Positions 50,279 through 57,804 of a stretch of 57,804 nt of DNA are shown one piece after another. Each line of letters begins with the position of its first letter. Positions within the stretch are counted from its first letter, which is position 1. The notes under the pieces were generated by a model. It was not told where the DNA came from and ran no database searches. It saw nothing but the letters and a program-made list of their open reading frames with translations. The translations under genes were made by a program, and so were the position numbers. The DNA comes from Alphaproteobacteria bacterium (GTDB lineage Bacteria; Pseudomonadota; Alphaproteobacteria; Reyranellales; JAQSWP01). Location of the stretch: positions 1 to 57,804 of the forward strand of contig JAQSWP010000001.1 of assembly GCA_029266575.1 (NCBI GenBank), written 5' to 3'.

Positions 50279-51424
50279 TCAGTCGGTTTTCAGCCTGCCA
50301 TAGGTCGAGGGCACGATGCTTTTGCCGGCCGCCCGCTTGGCCAGCCAATAGGCTTGTGGCGGCGGCACCAGGGCGAAATCGCGATCCAGGCCAAGCTTCT
50401 GGGCCGCATCCATCGGCCAGTTGGGGTTGTAGAGTATTTCCCGCGCCAGCGCGATCAGATCGGCCTGGCCGCGCTGCAAGATCTCTTCCGCCTGGTCGGC
50501 GTGCACGATCAGCCCCACCGCCATGGTGGCGATTTCGGCTTCGGCGCGGATCTTCTCGGCATAGGGGACCTGGTAGCCATAGCCGATTTCACCCACCGGG
50601 TTGCTGGTCATGCCGCCGGAAGAGCAGTCGATCACATCGACGCCCTTGGGCTTGACCCATTTGGCGACATTGACGCTCTGCTCGGGTCCGAAGCCGACAT
50701 TGTCTTCGCAGGACAGGCGCAGGAAGACCGGCTTGTGCTGTGGCCAGACGATGCGGATGGCTTCGGCGATCTCGATCACCAGGCGCGCGCGATTCAATTC
50801 AGTGCCGCCATACTCATCCGTGCGCTGATTGGAGAAGGGCGAGAGGAATTCGTGCAGCAGGTAGCCATGCGCGCCGTGGATCTCCAGCACGTCGAAGCCG
50901 GCTTCGTTGGCGCGACGCGCCGCCTGTTTCCAATGGTCGATCAGTTGGGGAATCTCACTGCGCTCCAGCGCGCGCGGCACCGGATCGCTGGCAGGGGCTG
51001 TCAGCGCAGACGGCGCCACTAATTCCCAGTCGTTCCAGTCGTCGATCTCGGGCGCCGCTTGCAGCGGGCCGCCGCCCTCCCACGGCCGGGCGCGGCGGGC
51101 TTTGCGGCCCGAGTGACCGAGCTGGATGCCGGCGACCGCGCCATGGCTCTTGATGAAATCAACGCAGCGTTTCAGGCCGGGCACGAATTCGTCGCGCCAC
51201 AGGCCGAGATCGCCCACCGTGCCGCAGCCGCGGCGTTCGACCTTGGTCGATTCCATGAACACCAGCCCGGCGCCTCCGGCGGCGTAGCGGCCGACATTCA
51301 TCAGGTGCCAGTCGGTGGCGAAACCTTTCACCGCTGAGTACTGGTGCATCGGCGCCACCGCGACGCGGTTCTTCAAGGTGATGTCGCGCAACTGCATAGG
51401 CGTGAAGAGCAGCGGGGTGCTCAT
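50279..51424 (-). CDS. Old Yellow Enzyme family NADH:flavin oxidoreductase (YqjM/NamA-like)
   Basis: A 381-aa TIM-barrel FMN ene-reductase. The N-terminus is P-M-Q-L-R-D-I-T-L-K-N-R-V-A-V-A-P-M near 8-25. I-Q-L-G-H-S-G-R-K-A near 100 and E-I-H-G-A-H-G-Y-L-L-H-E-F-L-S-P near 183 are the catalytic and FMN regions, with D-E-Y-G-G following. It reduces C=C bonds of enones and related compounds. The ATG overlaps the stop of the ThDP enzyme gene (ATGA), and a longer frame to 51457 is unlikely. Operon order: dienelactone hydrolase, ThDP decarboxylase, this enzyme. Confidence 0.92.
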   Translation of the reverse strand: MSTPLLFTPMQLRDITLKNRVAVAPMHQYSAVKGFATDWHLMNVGRYAAGGAGLVFMESTKVERRGCGTVGDLGLWRDEFVPGLKRCVDFIKSHGAVAGIQLGHSGRKARRARPWEGGGPLQAAPEIDDWNDWELVAPSALTAPASDPVPRALERSEIPQLIDHWKQAARRANEAGFDVLEIHGAHGYLLHEFLSPFSNQRTDEYGGTELNRARLVIEIAEAIRIVWPQHKPVFLRLSCEDNVGFGPEQSVNVAKWVKPKGVDVIDCSSGGMTSNPVGEIGYGYQVPYAEKIRAEAEIATMAVGLIVHADQAEEILQRGQADLIALAREILYNPNWPMDAAQKLGLDRDFALVPPPQAYWLAKRAAGKSIVPSTYGRLKTD

Positions 51425-53097
51425 ACGCTCTTCTCCACCATGGCCTCGATGACGCACGGCCCGTCGGTTTTCTGCAATGCTTCGGCAAGTGCTGCATCGA
51501 ATTCAGCCGCCGTGGCGACACGGGTCGCCGGCACCCCCATCGAGCGGGCCAGCGCACCCATGTCGATCGCGGGATCCTGGAAATCCATGCCGATGAATTT
51601 TTCGTTGCCGTGAAAGGATTTTAGCCGCTGCTTGATGATGCGATAGCCGCCATTGTTGGCGATCAGGAACACCAGCGGCGCCTTGTAATGTGCCGCACTC
51701 CACAGCGCCTGAATGGAATACATGGCGCTGCCATCGCCGATCACCGCCACTACCTTGCGCTGCGGCAGAGCCAACTGGATGCCGACAGCGGCAGCAATGC
51801 CCCAGCCGATGCCGCCGGTGACATTGCCGAAATAGGAGTGCCGGTCGCGATAGGGGTAGAAGGAAAGCAGCGAAAAAGCCGTGGTCAGGCCTTCGTCGAC
51901 CACCACCGCATCCCTGGGCAGCGAGTCGGACAGGCGCAGCATCAGCCAGTCTGGCGACAGCGGCGATTTACCGGACAGGGTGGCAGCGGCCTGCGCCTTT
52001 TTCGTCCGCTGTGCCGACCAGTTGCGCGCACCCAATTGTTTGAGTGAAGCCGCAGCGTGGTCGGCAAGCTTTACGCCGCCGAGTTTTTTCAGCACCGGCA
52101 CCAGCGCCTGCAAGGTTTCCTTGACGTTGGCGCGCAGAGCGATCTCGGCCGGCCAATTCTTGCCCATCTCCCAGTCGCGCAGGCCGATCTGCACCAGCTT
52201 GGTATTCGGCGGCAATGGATCGACCGGCGAATACACCGACATGGTCAGCACCTCGGCGCCGAGGCAGATCAGCAAATCGTGCGGCGCAAGATTGTCGCGC
52301 ACCTGCGCCTGATTGCGGTTGAGTGCGCCCATATAGAGCGGATGCTCGGACGGGAAATGGGCGCCGGTCTGCACCGATTGCTGCCACACCGGCGCGCCCA
52401 GCGCATCGGCCAGCGCCACCGCCTCGTCCCAGGCGTTGGAGGAATAGATTTCGCTGCCCGCCAGAATCGCCGGCGACTTGGCGGCCAGGATGCGTTTGGC
52501 GAAGGCTTCTATGGCGGCATCGCTGGGACGCCCGGCGGTGTCGACCTTGGTGGTGTCGCCCAGATCGATGGCCGCACTTGAATTGAGGATGTCGCCCGGC
52601 AGCGAGATGAACACCGGCCCGGTCGGCGCGGTCTGCGCCACCTTGGCGGCGCGGCGCATGATGCGGGGCAGATCCTCGATGCGGTTGACCTCAACCGCCC
52701 ATTTCACCACCGGTTGCGCGATGGGAACCAAGGGCGCGTAGAGCAAAGGCTCGGTCAGGCCATGGCCCTGCTCCTGCTGGCCGGCGGTGACGATGATCGG
52801 CGTGCCCGAGACGTGGGCGGTGTAGAGCGTGCCGATGGCGTTGCCGAGGCCGGGCGCGACATGGACGTTGCAGGCGACCAGCTCGCCCGAGGCGCGGGCA
52901 TAGCCGTCAGCCATGGCGATGACCACCGATTCCTGCAGGCCCAGCACGTAGGAGATCTCCGTCTGCTCGGTCAGCGCATGCATGATCGGCAATTCGGTGG
53001 TGCCAGGATTGCCGAACATGCGCCGCACCCCTTCCTCGCGCATCACGGCGAGGAAGGCGCTGCGGCCGGCAATGGCATTGTTTGGCGCGTCAGGCAC
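51421..53097 (-). CDS. Thiamine-diphosphate-dependent decarboxylase, benzoylformate-decarboxylase-like
   Basis: A 558-aa three-domain ThDP enzyme. The Glu that activates the cofactor is Glu56 (G-L-Q-E-S-V-V), the F-G-N-P-G-T-T-E-L-P segment at 28-37 and His79 in V-A-C-N-V-H-V-A-P-G-L align with the benzoylformate decarboxylase active site, and the ThDP motif is G-D-G-S-A-M (454-459) to N-N (481-482). In benzoylformate decarboxylase the position of Thr33 is Ser, so specificity may differ; the acetolactate synthase FAD-related region is not obvious. GTG start with AGGAG. Probable reaction: decarboxylation of a 2-oxo acid to an aldehyde or carboligation. Confidence 0.88.
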   Translation of the reverse strand: MPDAPNNAIAGRSAFLAVMREEGVRRMFGNPGTTELPIMHALTEQTEISYVLGLQESVVIAMADGYARASGELVACNVHVAPGLGNAIGTLYTAHVSGTPIIVTAGQQEQGHGLTEPLLYAPLVPIAQPVVKWAVEVNRIEDLPRIMRRAAKVAQTAPTGPVFISLPGDILNSSAAIDLGDTTKVDTAGRPSDAAIEAFAKRILAAKSPAILAGSEIYSSNAWDEAVALADALGAPVWQQSVQTGAHFPSEHPLYMGALNRNQAQVRDNLAPHDLLICLGAEVLTMSVYSPVDPLPPNTKLVQIGLRDWEMGKNWPAEIALRANVKETLQALVPVLKKLGGVKLADHAAASLKQLGARNWSAQRTKKAQAAATLSGKSPLSPDWLMLRLSDSLPRDAVVVDEGLTTAFSLLSFYPYRDRHSYFGNVTGGIGWGIAAAVGIQLALPQRKVVAVIGDGSAMYSIQALWSAAHYKAPLVFLIANNGGYRIIKQRLKSFHGNEKFIGMDFQDPAIDMGALARSMGVPATRVATAAEFDAALAEALQKTDGPCVIEAMVEKSV

Positions 53098-53106
53098 GGC
53101 GTACTC

Positions 53107-53844
53107 CTAAAGATTGCGGCGGAACAGATCGAACAGCCGCTCCCAATGCCGCTCAGCCGCCTGCTTGTCGTAGCAATGCCGCCCGGGGAACGCGAAGCCG
53201 TGCTCGGCGCCGGGGTAGAATTCCACTCTATAGTCGATGCCGGTGCCGGCGAGATATTTCTCCAGCGCCACTCCTTTCTCGGGCGGGAAATAGTGGTCGA
53301 TCTCGGCGCAGGCGAAATAGATCTCGCCACGGATATTGGCCGCCGTCAGATGCGGGCTGTTGGGCTGATCGGTCATCAGGCCGGCGCCATAGATCGAGGC
53401 GATGGCCGAGAAGCGCTGCGGATAGGCCGCACCGATGGCAAAGACGAACTGGCCACTCATGCAATAGCCGACGCAGCCCACCGAGCCGGTGCGCGCCTTG
53501 CGGTCTTCGTCGATGAAGGCCAGCAGCGCTTCGGTATCGGAGACGATCTTGGCGTTGTCGATGCTGCGCAGCCAGTTCCACATCTTCTTGCGCACCGCCT
53601 CGTCGCCGTGGAAATTCTCAGCCCCGACATTGAGCTCCTCGCCGCTGCGGTAATAGAGGTCGGGCAACAGCACGCAATAGCCGACCGTGGCAATGCGGCG
53701 GGCCATGTCGCGCAATTCCTCGCGCAGGCCGGGCGCATCCATGTAGAAGATCACTGGCGGAAAAGGCCCTTGGCCATCGGGATGGAACACGGTGCAGCCC
53801 ATGCTGCCATCGCGCGTGGCGATGCGAACCTTGCGCTCCTGCAT
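53107..53844 (-). CDS. Dienelactone hydrolase family protein
   Basis: A 245-aa alpha/beta hydrolase with the dienelactone-hydrolase triad: Cys128 (V-G-Y-C-M-S-G), Asp183 (A-E-I-D-H-Y) and His215 (G-A-E-H-G-F). The family opens dienelactones in ring-cleavage routes but also hydrolyses other esters and lactones. GGAGG precedes the ATG. It is the first gene of an operon with the ThDP decarboxylase (9-bp gap) and the ene-reductase, suggesting catabolism of an unsaturated ring-fission product. Confidence 0.92.
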   Translation of the reverse strand: MQERKVRIATRDGSMGCTVFHPDGQGPFPPVIFYMDAPGLREELRDMARRIATVGYCVLLPDLYYRSGEELNVGAENFHGDEAVRKKMWNWLRSIDNAKIVSDTEALLAFIDEDRKARTGSVGCVGYCMSGQFVFAIGAAYPQRFSAIASIYGAGLMTDQPNSPHLTAANIRGEIYFACAEIDHYFPPEKGVALEKYLAGTGIDYRVEFYPGAEHGFAFPGRHCYDKQAAERHWERLFDLFRRNL

Positions 53845-53935
53845 GTTTCCTCCGCTTGCCCCCCGCTTGCCTCAGTCGGGCTTTCTCAGGCTATATCCCG
53901 CCACAGCCAAGAACAACGCCGGAGGAACAGTCCCC

Positions 53936-55051
53936 GTGAAACTGCAAGGCGTGAAGGTCATCGACCTGTCGAGCTTCCTGCCCGGCCCGCATCTGACCAT
54001 GATGATGGCCGATCACGGCGCGGAAGTGATCAAGATCGAGCAACCGGGCGCGGGTGATGCCACGCGCTCGATCGGCCAGTCGCAGAACGGCCACACGGTC
54101 TATTTCCGCAATGCAAATCGCGGCAAGAAGAGCGTGGCACTCGATCTCAAAGCGCCCGCGGGGCGCGAAGCATTGCTACGGTTGGTCGAGGATGCCGACG
54201 TGCTGCTGGAAACTTTCCGGCCCGGCGTGGCGAGACGGCTGGGCATCGATTACGAAGCCGTGCGGAAGGTGGCGCCGCAGATCGTCTATTGCTCGATCTC
54301 GGCCTTCGGCCAGGACGGGCCGCTGCGCGATCAGCCGGCGCATGATCTGTCCGTGCTGGCGCTGTCGGGGGCGCTGAGCCTGACCGGCGATGCCGAGCGC
54401 GGGCCGCTGCTGCCGTCGATCCCCGCCGCCGACATGGCGTCGTCGCTGATGGCGCTGTCAGGCATTCTGATGGCATTGCTGCGCGCCAGGCAGACCGGGC
54501 AAGGCGACTACATCGATCTCTCCATGCACGATGCGCTGGTGTCGTGGATGGCGCATCTCACCGGCTCGCTGTTCGCGCATGACGAGTTGCCGGTGCCGCG
54601 GAACGAACGGCTGCTGGGCGGTGCGGCGCTTTACGGCATCTATCGCACGCAGGATGGCCGCTTTCTCACGCTTGGCGGGTCGGAGATCAAATTCGCCGAG
54701 AATTTGCTGACCGCCCTGCAGCGGCCGGATCTGATTGGCGCGGCACGCCAGCCGGCCGGACCAGCGCAGCTGCCGGTACGGCGTTTTCTCGAGGAGACTT
54801 TCGCCAGCCAGCCGCTCGCCCACTGGATCGAATGGTTCAAGGGCAAGGATGTGTGCTGGGGACCGGTGCTCGATTTGCGCGAAGGGCTCAATCATCCGCA
54901 TGTGTGGGCGCGCGGCATGCGGCTGAAGGATGGTGCAGGCAACGACCATCTGGGCGTGCCGATCCGTTTCGCCAACGAACCGGCGCGGCCGAATTTCGAT
55001 CCGCCAGATTTGGGCGCCGATGGACCTGACTTGCTGCGCCAGAACAGTTGA
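53936..55051 (+). CDS. CaiB/BaiF family (class III) CoA-transferase
   Basis: A 371-aa class III CoA-transferase. It begins (GTG) K-L-Q-G-V-K-V-I-D-L-S-S-F-L-P-G-P, has V-I-K-I-E-Q-P-G-A-G-D near 31, G-Q-D-G-P-L-R-D-Q-P near 125 and the catalytic Asp137 (P-A-H-D-L-S). GGAGGAA 9 bases upstream supports the GTG at 53936. It is divergent from the dienelactone hydrolase operon, so it may act on the same carboxylic acid. It is about 30 residues shorter than the CaiB at 8.9-10.2 kb and not a close copy. Confidence 0.9.
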   Translation: MKLQGVKVIDLSSFLPGPHLTMMMADHGAEVIKIEQPGAGDATRSIGQSQNGHTVYFRNANRGKKSVALDLKAPAGREALLRLVEDADVLLETFRPGVARRLGIDYEAVRKVAPQIVYCSISAFGQDGPLRDQPAHDLSVLALSGALSLTGDAERGPLLPSIPAADMASSLMALSGILMALLRARQTGQGDYIDLSMHDALVSWMAHLTGSLFAHDELPVPRNERLLGGAALYGIYRTQDGRFLTLGGSEIKFAENLLTALQRPDLIGAARQPAGPAQLPVRRFLEETFASQPLAHWIEWFKGKDVCWGPVLDLREGLNHPHVWARGMRLKDGAGNDHLGVPIRFANEPARPNFDPPDLGADGPDLLRQNS

Positions 55052-55103
55052 CACCGTACGAAGCTTGCGCCGAAATTCGCCCTGGCCTTGGAGGGAGATT
55101 GCC

Positions 55104-55523
55104 GTGCGGAAAATTCGCTATTTTGCCGTTTTAGCGCTTGGCGCGCTGGCGCTGGCCTTTGCCAGCATCGCCACCGTGCAGGCGCAGGCGCCGTGGCGCA
55201 GCGCCGATACGCTGAAGACCGAAATCTATTTCGGCCTGCGACAGGCCAGCGGCAAGGTGATCAGCGAGGAGGACTGGGGCAAGTTCCTGTCCGAGGCGGT
55301 GGCGCCACGCTTTCCCGGCGGGATGACGGTGATCGACGCCACCGGCCGCAGCGCCAACGCCGCCAGGGGCGGCAATCCCACCAAGATTCTGGTGCTGGTG
55401 CATCCCAATGTCGGCGATTCGCAGGAGAAGCTGTCGCAGATCAAGGAGGAGTTCAACCGGCGCTTCGACAATGCCGGCATCTTCCACACCGATTCGCCCA
55501 TCCGCATCGCGCCGGCGAAGTGA
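55104..55523 (+). CDS. DUF3574 secreted protein
   Basis: A 139-aa protein with an N-terminal signal peptide (basic K-I-R, hydrophobic A-V-L-A-L-G-A-L-A-L-A-F, cleavage near V-Q-A-Q-A). The mature DUF3574 domain reads T-E-I-Y-F-G-L, then E-D-W-G-K-F-L, P-R-F-P-G-G-M-T-V-I-D-A-T and V-L-V-H-P. GTG start after GGAGGGAGA. The function is unknown; the fold is probably periplasmic and small-ligand-binding. The stop overlaps the next gene (GTGA), giving a coupled pair. Confidence 0.85.
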   Translation: MRKIRYFAVLALGALALAFASIATVQAQAPWRSADTLKTEIYFGLRQASGKVISEEDWGKFLSEAVAPRFPGGMTVIDATGRSANAARGGNPTKILVLVHPNVGDSQEKLSQIKEEFNRRFDNAGIFHTDSPIRIAPAK

Positions 55524-56116
55524 GCAAGCGACACGCACCGGCGACCTTACGCAATCGCGACGCCATCCTCGCCGTCCTGCAGCGGATTGCGCCACAGGAC
55601 GGGGTGCTGCTGGAAATCGCCAGCGGCACCGGCGAGCATGCAGCCTACATGGCTTCGAACCTGCCCGGCCCGCTGCGCTGGCAGCCGAGCGACGGCGATG
55701 CCGATGCTTTGAGCAGCATCGATGCACATGCCGCCGGCAATCCGCGCATCCTCCCTGCCCTGCTTGTCGACGTCACGGCGAGGAAGTGGCCGATCGATCG
55801 GGCCGCGGCGATGTTCTGCGCCAATATGATTCATATCGCGCCGTGGCAGGCGAGCGAAGGCCTGTTCGCCGGAGCCGGCCGCGTGCTGACCTCAGGCGCG
55901 CCGCTTGTCCTGTATGGACCGTTCAAGCGCGATGGCGCGCATACGGCGCCATCCAATGAAGCCTTTGACGCATCGCTAAGATCGCGCGATCCGAGTTGGG
56001 GTGTGCGCTGCCTCGACAGCGAGATCGCGCCATTGGCGAAGCGGCATGGTCTCGTCCTTGGCGAGATCGTGCCGATGCCCGCCAACAATCTCAGCGTTAT
56101 CTTCCGCCGTCGCTAA
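55520..56116 (+). CDS. DUF938 family methyltransferase-like protein
   Basis: A 198-aa SAM-dependent methyltransferase fold. L-E-I-A-S-G-T-G-E-H near residue 29 is the AdoMet loop, then W-Q-P-S-D-G-D near 52 and M-F-C-A-N-M-I-H-I-A-P-W near 99, all characteristic of DUF938. The substrate is unknown; members are widely conserved in proteobacteria. The GTG start overlaps the DUF3574 stop. A palindromic repeat follows the gene. Confidence 0.88.
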   Translation: MSKRHAPATLRNRDAILAVLQRIAPQDGVLLEIASGTGEHAAYMASNLPGPLRWQPSDGDADALSSIDAHAAGNPRILPALLVDVTARKWPIDRAAAMFCANMIHIAPWQASEGLFAGAGRVLTSGAPLVLYGPFKRDGAHTAPSNEAFDASLRSRDPSWGVRCLDSEIAPLAKRHGLVLGEIVPMPANNLSVIFRRR

Positions 56117-56124
56117 CTTCTTTC

Positions 56125-56210
56125 CGTCATGCTGAGCGCAGCGAAGCATCTTGCCTCACTGGAAAAACCGTCGGGTTGAAACAAGATCCTTCGCTCCGCT
56201 CAGGATGACG
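56125..56210. repeat. Inverted-repeat element, 29-bp arms
   Basis: Left arm CGTCATGCTGAGCGCAGCGA and onward (56125-56153) and the inverted copy at 56182-56210 differ at three bases. A 28-base loop separates them. The element fills most of the gap before the convergent carboxyltransferase gene and belongs to the 'GCTGAGCG...CGCTCAGGATGACG' kind of dispersed repeats; a relative is at 8378-8467. Confidence 0.8.
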
Positions 56211-56220
56211 GATATGAGGT

Positions 56221-57804
56221 TCACCACGTATCGATGTTCGGCCGCTTCTTGTGGGTGCGCGGCGGCGGCGCGGGCACCGAGCGCAAGCCCGACAGCACCC
56301 AGTCGCGCGTGGTGGCGGGGTCGATGACGTTGTCGATCTCGAACAGGCTGGCGGCGCTCAGCGCCTTGCCGCGCTCGTACATGCCGGCGACCATGCGATC
56401 GAACTCCGATTTGCGCCGGGCAGGATCGTCGATGGCGGCCAGTTCGTTGCGGAAGCCGAGTTTGACCGCGCCCTCCAGACCCATGCCGCCGAATTCGCCG
56501 GTCGGCCAAGATACCGAGAAGAACGGCGCGTGGAAGCTGCCGCCGGCCATGCCCTGTGCGCCCAGCCCGTAGGCCTTGCGCAGCACCACGGTGAAGAAGG
56601 GCACGGTGATGTTGGCGGCGGTGACGAAGACGCGGCAGCAATGGCGCACCAGCCCGGTCTTCTCCGCTTCCGGCCCGACCATGTTGCCGGGCGTGTCGCA
56701 CAGGAACAGCAGCGGGATGTCGAAGGCATCGCACAACTGCATGAAACGCGTGGCCTTGTCGGCGCCGTCGCTATCGATAGCGCCGCCCAGATGCTTGGGA
56801 TTGTTGGCGATGATGCCGATCGGTCTTCCCCCGATCCTAGCGAAAGAGGTGATCATGCCGGGACCGAAGCCGCGGCGCAGCTCCAGCACCGAGCCGGAGT
56901 CGCACATGGTCTCGATCACACCGCGCACGTCGTAGACGCGCAGCCGGTTCTCCGGCACGGCACGTCGCAGCAGGCGCTGGTCGGCGCAGTCCCATTCCTT
57001 CAGCGCACCCTGGAAGTAGGACAGATATTTCTTGGCCGCGGTGACGGCTTCGATCTCGTCCTTGACCGCAATATCGACGACGCCATTGGGCACCTGCACG
57101 CTCATCGGCCCGACTTCTTCGGGGCGGAACACGCCCAGCCCGCCGCCTTCGATCATCGCCGGGCCGCCCATGCCGATATTGGAGTTTTCCGTGGCGATGA
57201 TGACGTCGCAGCAGCCCAGCAGCACGGCGTTGCCCGCGAAGCAGCGGCCGGAGGTGACGCCGATCAGCGGCACCAGCGCGCTCAGGCGGCCAAAATCCTG
57301 GAAGGTGCGGATATGCAGGTCGCCCGCGATGATGGCGTCGGTATCGCCCGGTCGCCCGCCGCCGCCTTCGGTGAAGAACACCAGCGGCAGCCGATACTGC
57401 TCGGCGATCTCGAACATGCGGTCTTTCTTGTGGTGGTTCTTTTGGCCCTGCGTGCCGGCCAGCACGGTGTAGTCGTAGGACACGGCGACGGCGCGGGCAG
57501 CCTCGTCGCCGAATTTGTCGCCGTTGATGCGGCCGATGCCCATGACCATGCCGTCGGCCGGCGTGCGGTCGATCAATTCCTCCAGCGAGTGGCGCGTGCG
57601 GCGCGCCGCGACGGTCAGCCCGCCGAATTCGTGGAACGAGCCCGGGTCGCACAATTGCGCGATGTTCTCGCGCGCGGTGCGCTGGCCGGTCTTGCGCCGC
57701 CTGGCCACCGAATCGGGCCGTGCCGCGTCCTCCAGCTGTGCCTGCCGCGCCAGCGTTTCCGCCAGATCGGGCCGGATGGCGTCGAGGTCGATCTGCTCGT
57801 CGCG
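56221..57804 (-). CDS. Acyl-CoA carboxylase carboxyltransferase subunit, 5' truncated by window
   Basis: At least 527 residues are visible and the frame is open through the right edge. The GTG at 57708 is therefore internal: the 32 codons before it (R-D-E-Q-I-D-L-D-A-I-R-P...) continue the coding sequence. The carboxyltransferase halves show F-F-T-E-G-G-G-G-R-P-G-D, G-P-A-M-I-E-G-G-G-L-G near 230 and L-C-D-A-F-D-I-P-L-L-F-L-C-D-T-P-G. E-F-G-G-M-G-L-E-G-A is shared with the paralogue at 37.4 kb, but overall identity is moderate. Full-length relatives with a longer N-terminus include propionyl-CoA carboxylase beta chains. The biotin carboxylase may lie just beyond the window. Confidence 0.9.
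   Translation of the reverse strand, partial: RDEQIDLDAIRPDLAETLARQAQLEDAARPDSVARRRKTGQRTARENIAQLCDPGSFHEFGGLTVAARRTRHSLEELIDRTPADGMVMGIGRINGDKFGDEAARAVAVSYDYTVLAGTQGQKNHHKKDRMFEIAEQYRLPLVFFTEGGGGRPGDTDAIIAGDLHIRTFQDFGRLSALVPLIGVTSGRCFAGNAVLLGCCDVIIATENSNIGMGGPAMIEGGGLGVFRPEEVGPMSVQVPNGVVDIAVKDEIEAVTAAKKYLSYFQGALKEWDCADQRLLRRAVPENRLRVYDVRGVIETMCDSGSVLELRRGFGPGMITSFARIGGRPIGIIANNPKHLGGAIDSDGADKATRFMQLCDAFDIPLLFLCDTPGNMVGPEAEKTGLVRHCCRVFVTAANITVPFFTVVLRKAYGLGAQGMAGGSFHAPFFSVSWPTGEFGGMGLEGAVKLGFRNELAAIDDPARRKSEFDRMVAGMYERGKALSAASLFEIDNVIDPATTRDWVLSGLRSVPAPPPRTHKKRPNIDTW

Noticed and set aside
51421..53097. Acetolactate synthase catalytic subunit
   Set aside because: No regulatory subunit gene is adjacent, and His79 and the F-G-N-P-G segment fit the benzoylformate decarboxylase group better.

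Overview
The window (57.8 kb, G+C-rich, no rRNA, tRNA, CRISPR array or insertion sequence seen) looks like the chromosome of a free-living alphaproteobacterium. The evidence is an MmcB-type repair nuclease, DUF3309, DUF938 and DUF3574 proteins, a glycine-rich SDR/CaiB/acyl-CoA gene repertoire, and short-gap operons with ATGA/GTGA overlaps. The order cannot be fixed from the sequence; a soil Rhodospirillales, Reyranella or Bradyrhizobiaceae-like lineage is plausible. The content is mostly catabolic: CoA-ester chemistry, flavin enzymes, short-chain dehydrogenases and small efflux systems. No gap between genes exceeds 300 bases.

Layout. 0-8.4 kb: the end of a quinone oxidoreductase, malate synthase A, a SnoaL-like protein, a repeat block, a ferritin-like di-iron protein, an alpha/beta hydrolase behind a perfect TetR-type palindrome, a low-G+C orphan, a YtcJ-type amidohydrolase and an MgtC protein. 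8.4-14.4 kb: a CaiB/MaoC pair divergent from an acyl-CoA ligase, then a UbiA-family prenyl-phosphate phosphoribosyltransferase-like gene with a GT-C glycosyltransferase. 14.4-18 kb: TerB, MmcB, an SDR plus methyltransferase, and two small genes. 18-23.2 kb: a BadI-type ring hydrolase, an acyl-CoA dehydrogenase, an enoyl-CoA hydratase and an SDR in one tight operon, divergent from a TetR regulator, with a second regulated SDR. These four enzymes match step for step the route from cyclohexanecarboxyl-CoA to pimelyl-CoA.

23.2-32.3 kb: a SnoaL/flavodoxin pair, a Baeyer-Villiger monooxygenase plus SDR, and an operon of TcuA-like flavoprotein, aldehyde dehydrogenase, beta-hydroxyacid dehydrogenase, IclR regulator and metallo-beta-lactamase lactonase. 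The last four classes are the same as in the Agrobacterium blc (gamma-butyrolactone) system. A perfect 7-5-7 palindrome sits at its promoter. 32.3-40.3 kb: a small lipoprotein, a terminator, an MFS gene broken by an in-frame stop, a thiolase-like protein, a CaiC-like ligase and a carboxyltransferase. 38.9-43.9 kb: a six-gene operon (CinA, acyl-CoA dehydrogenase, MaoC, CitE-like lyase, nitroreductase, MFS). 44-48 kb: an aldo/keto reductase and a marR-emrA-emrB type efflux operon. 48.1-53.8 kb: dienelactone hydrolase, ThDP decarboxylase, Old Yellow Enzyme, PQQ-type sugar dehydrogenase and a DUF6635-like protein. 53.9-57.8 kb: a CaiB transferase, DUF3574, DUF938 and a second carboxyltransferase cut by the right edge.

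Taken together, the window could encode two ring-opening routes for alicyclic compounds: hydrolytic (BadI) and oxidative (BVMO, then lactonase, then semialdehyde dehydrogenase). CoA ligases, CoA transferases and carboxylases would process the products. This joining of the routes is inference. The individual enzyme classes are read from motifs.
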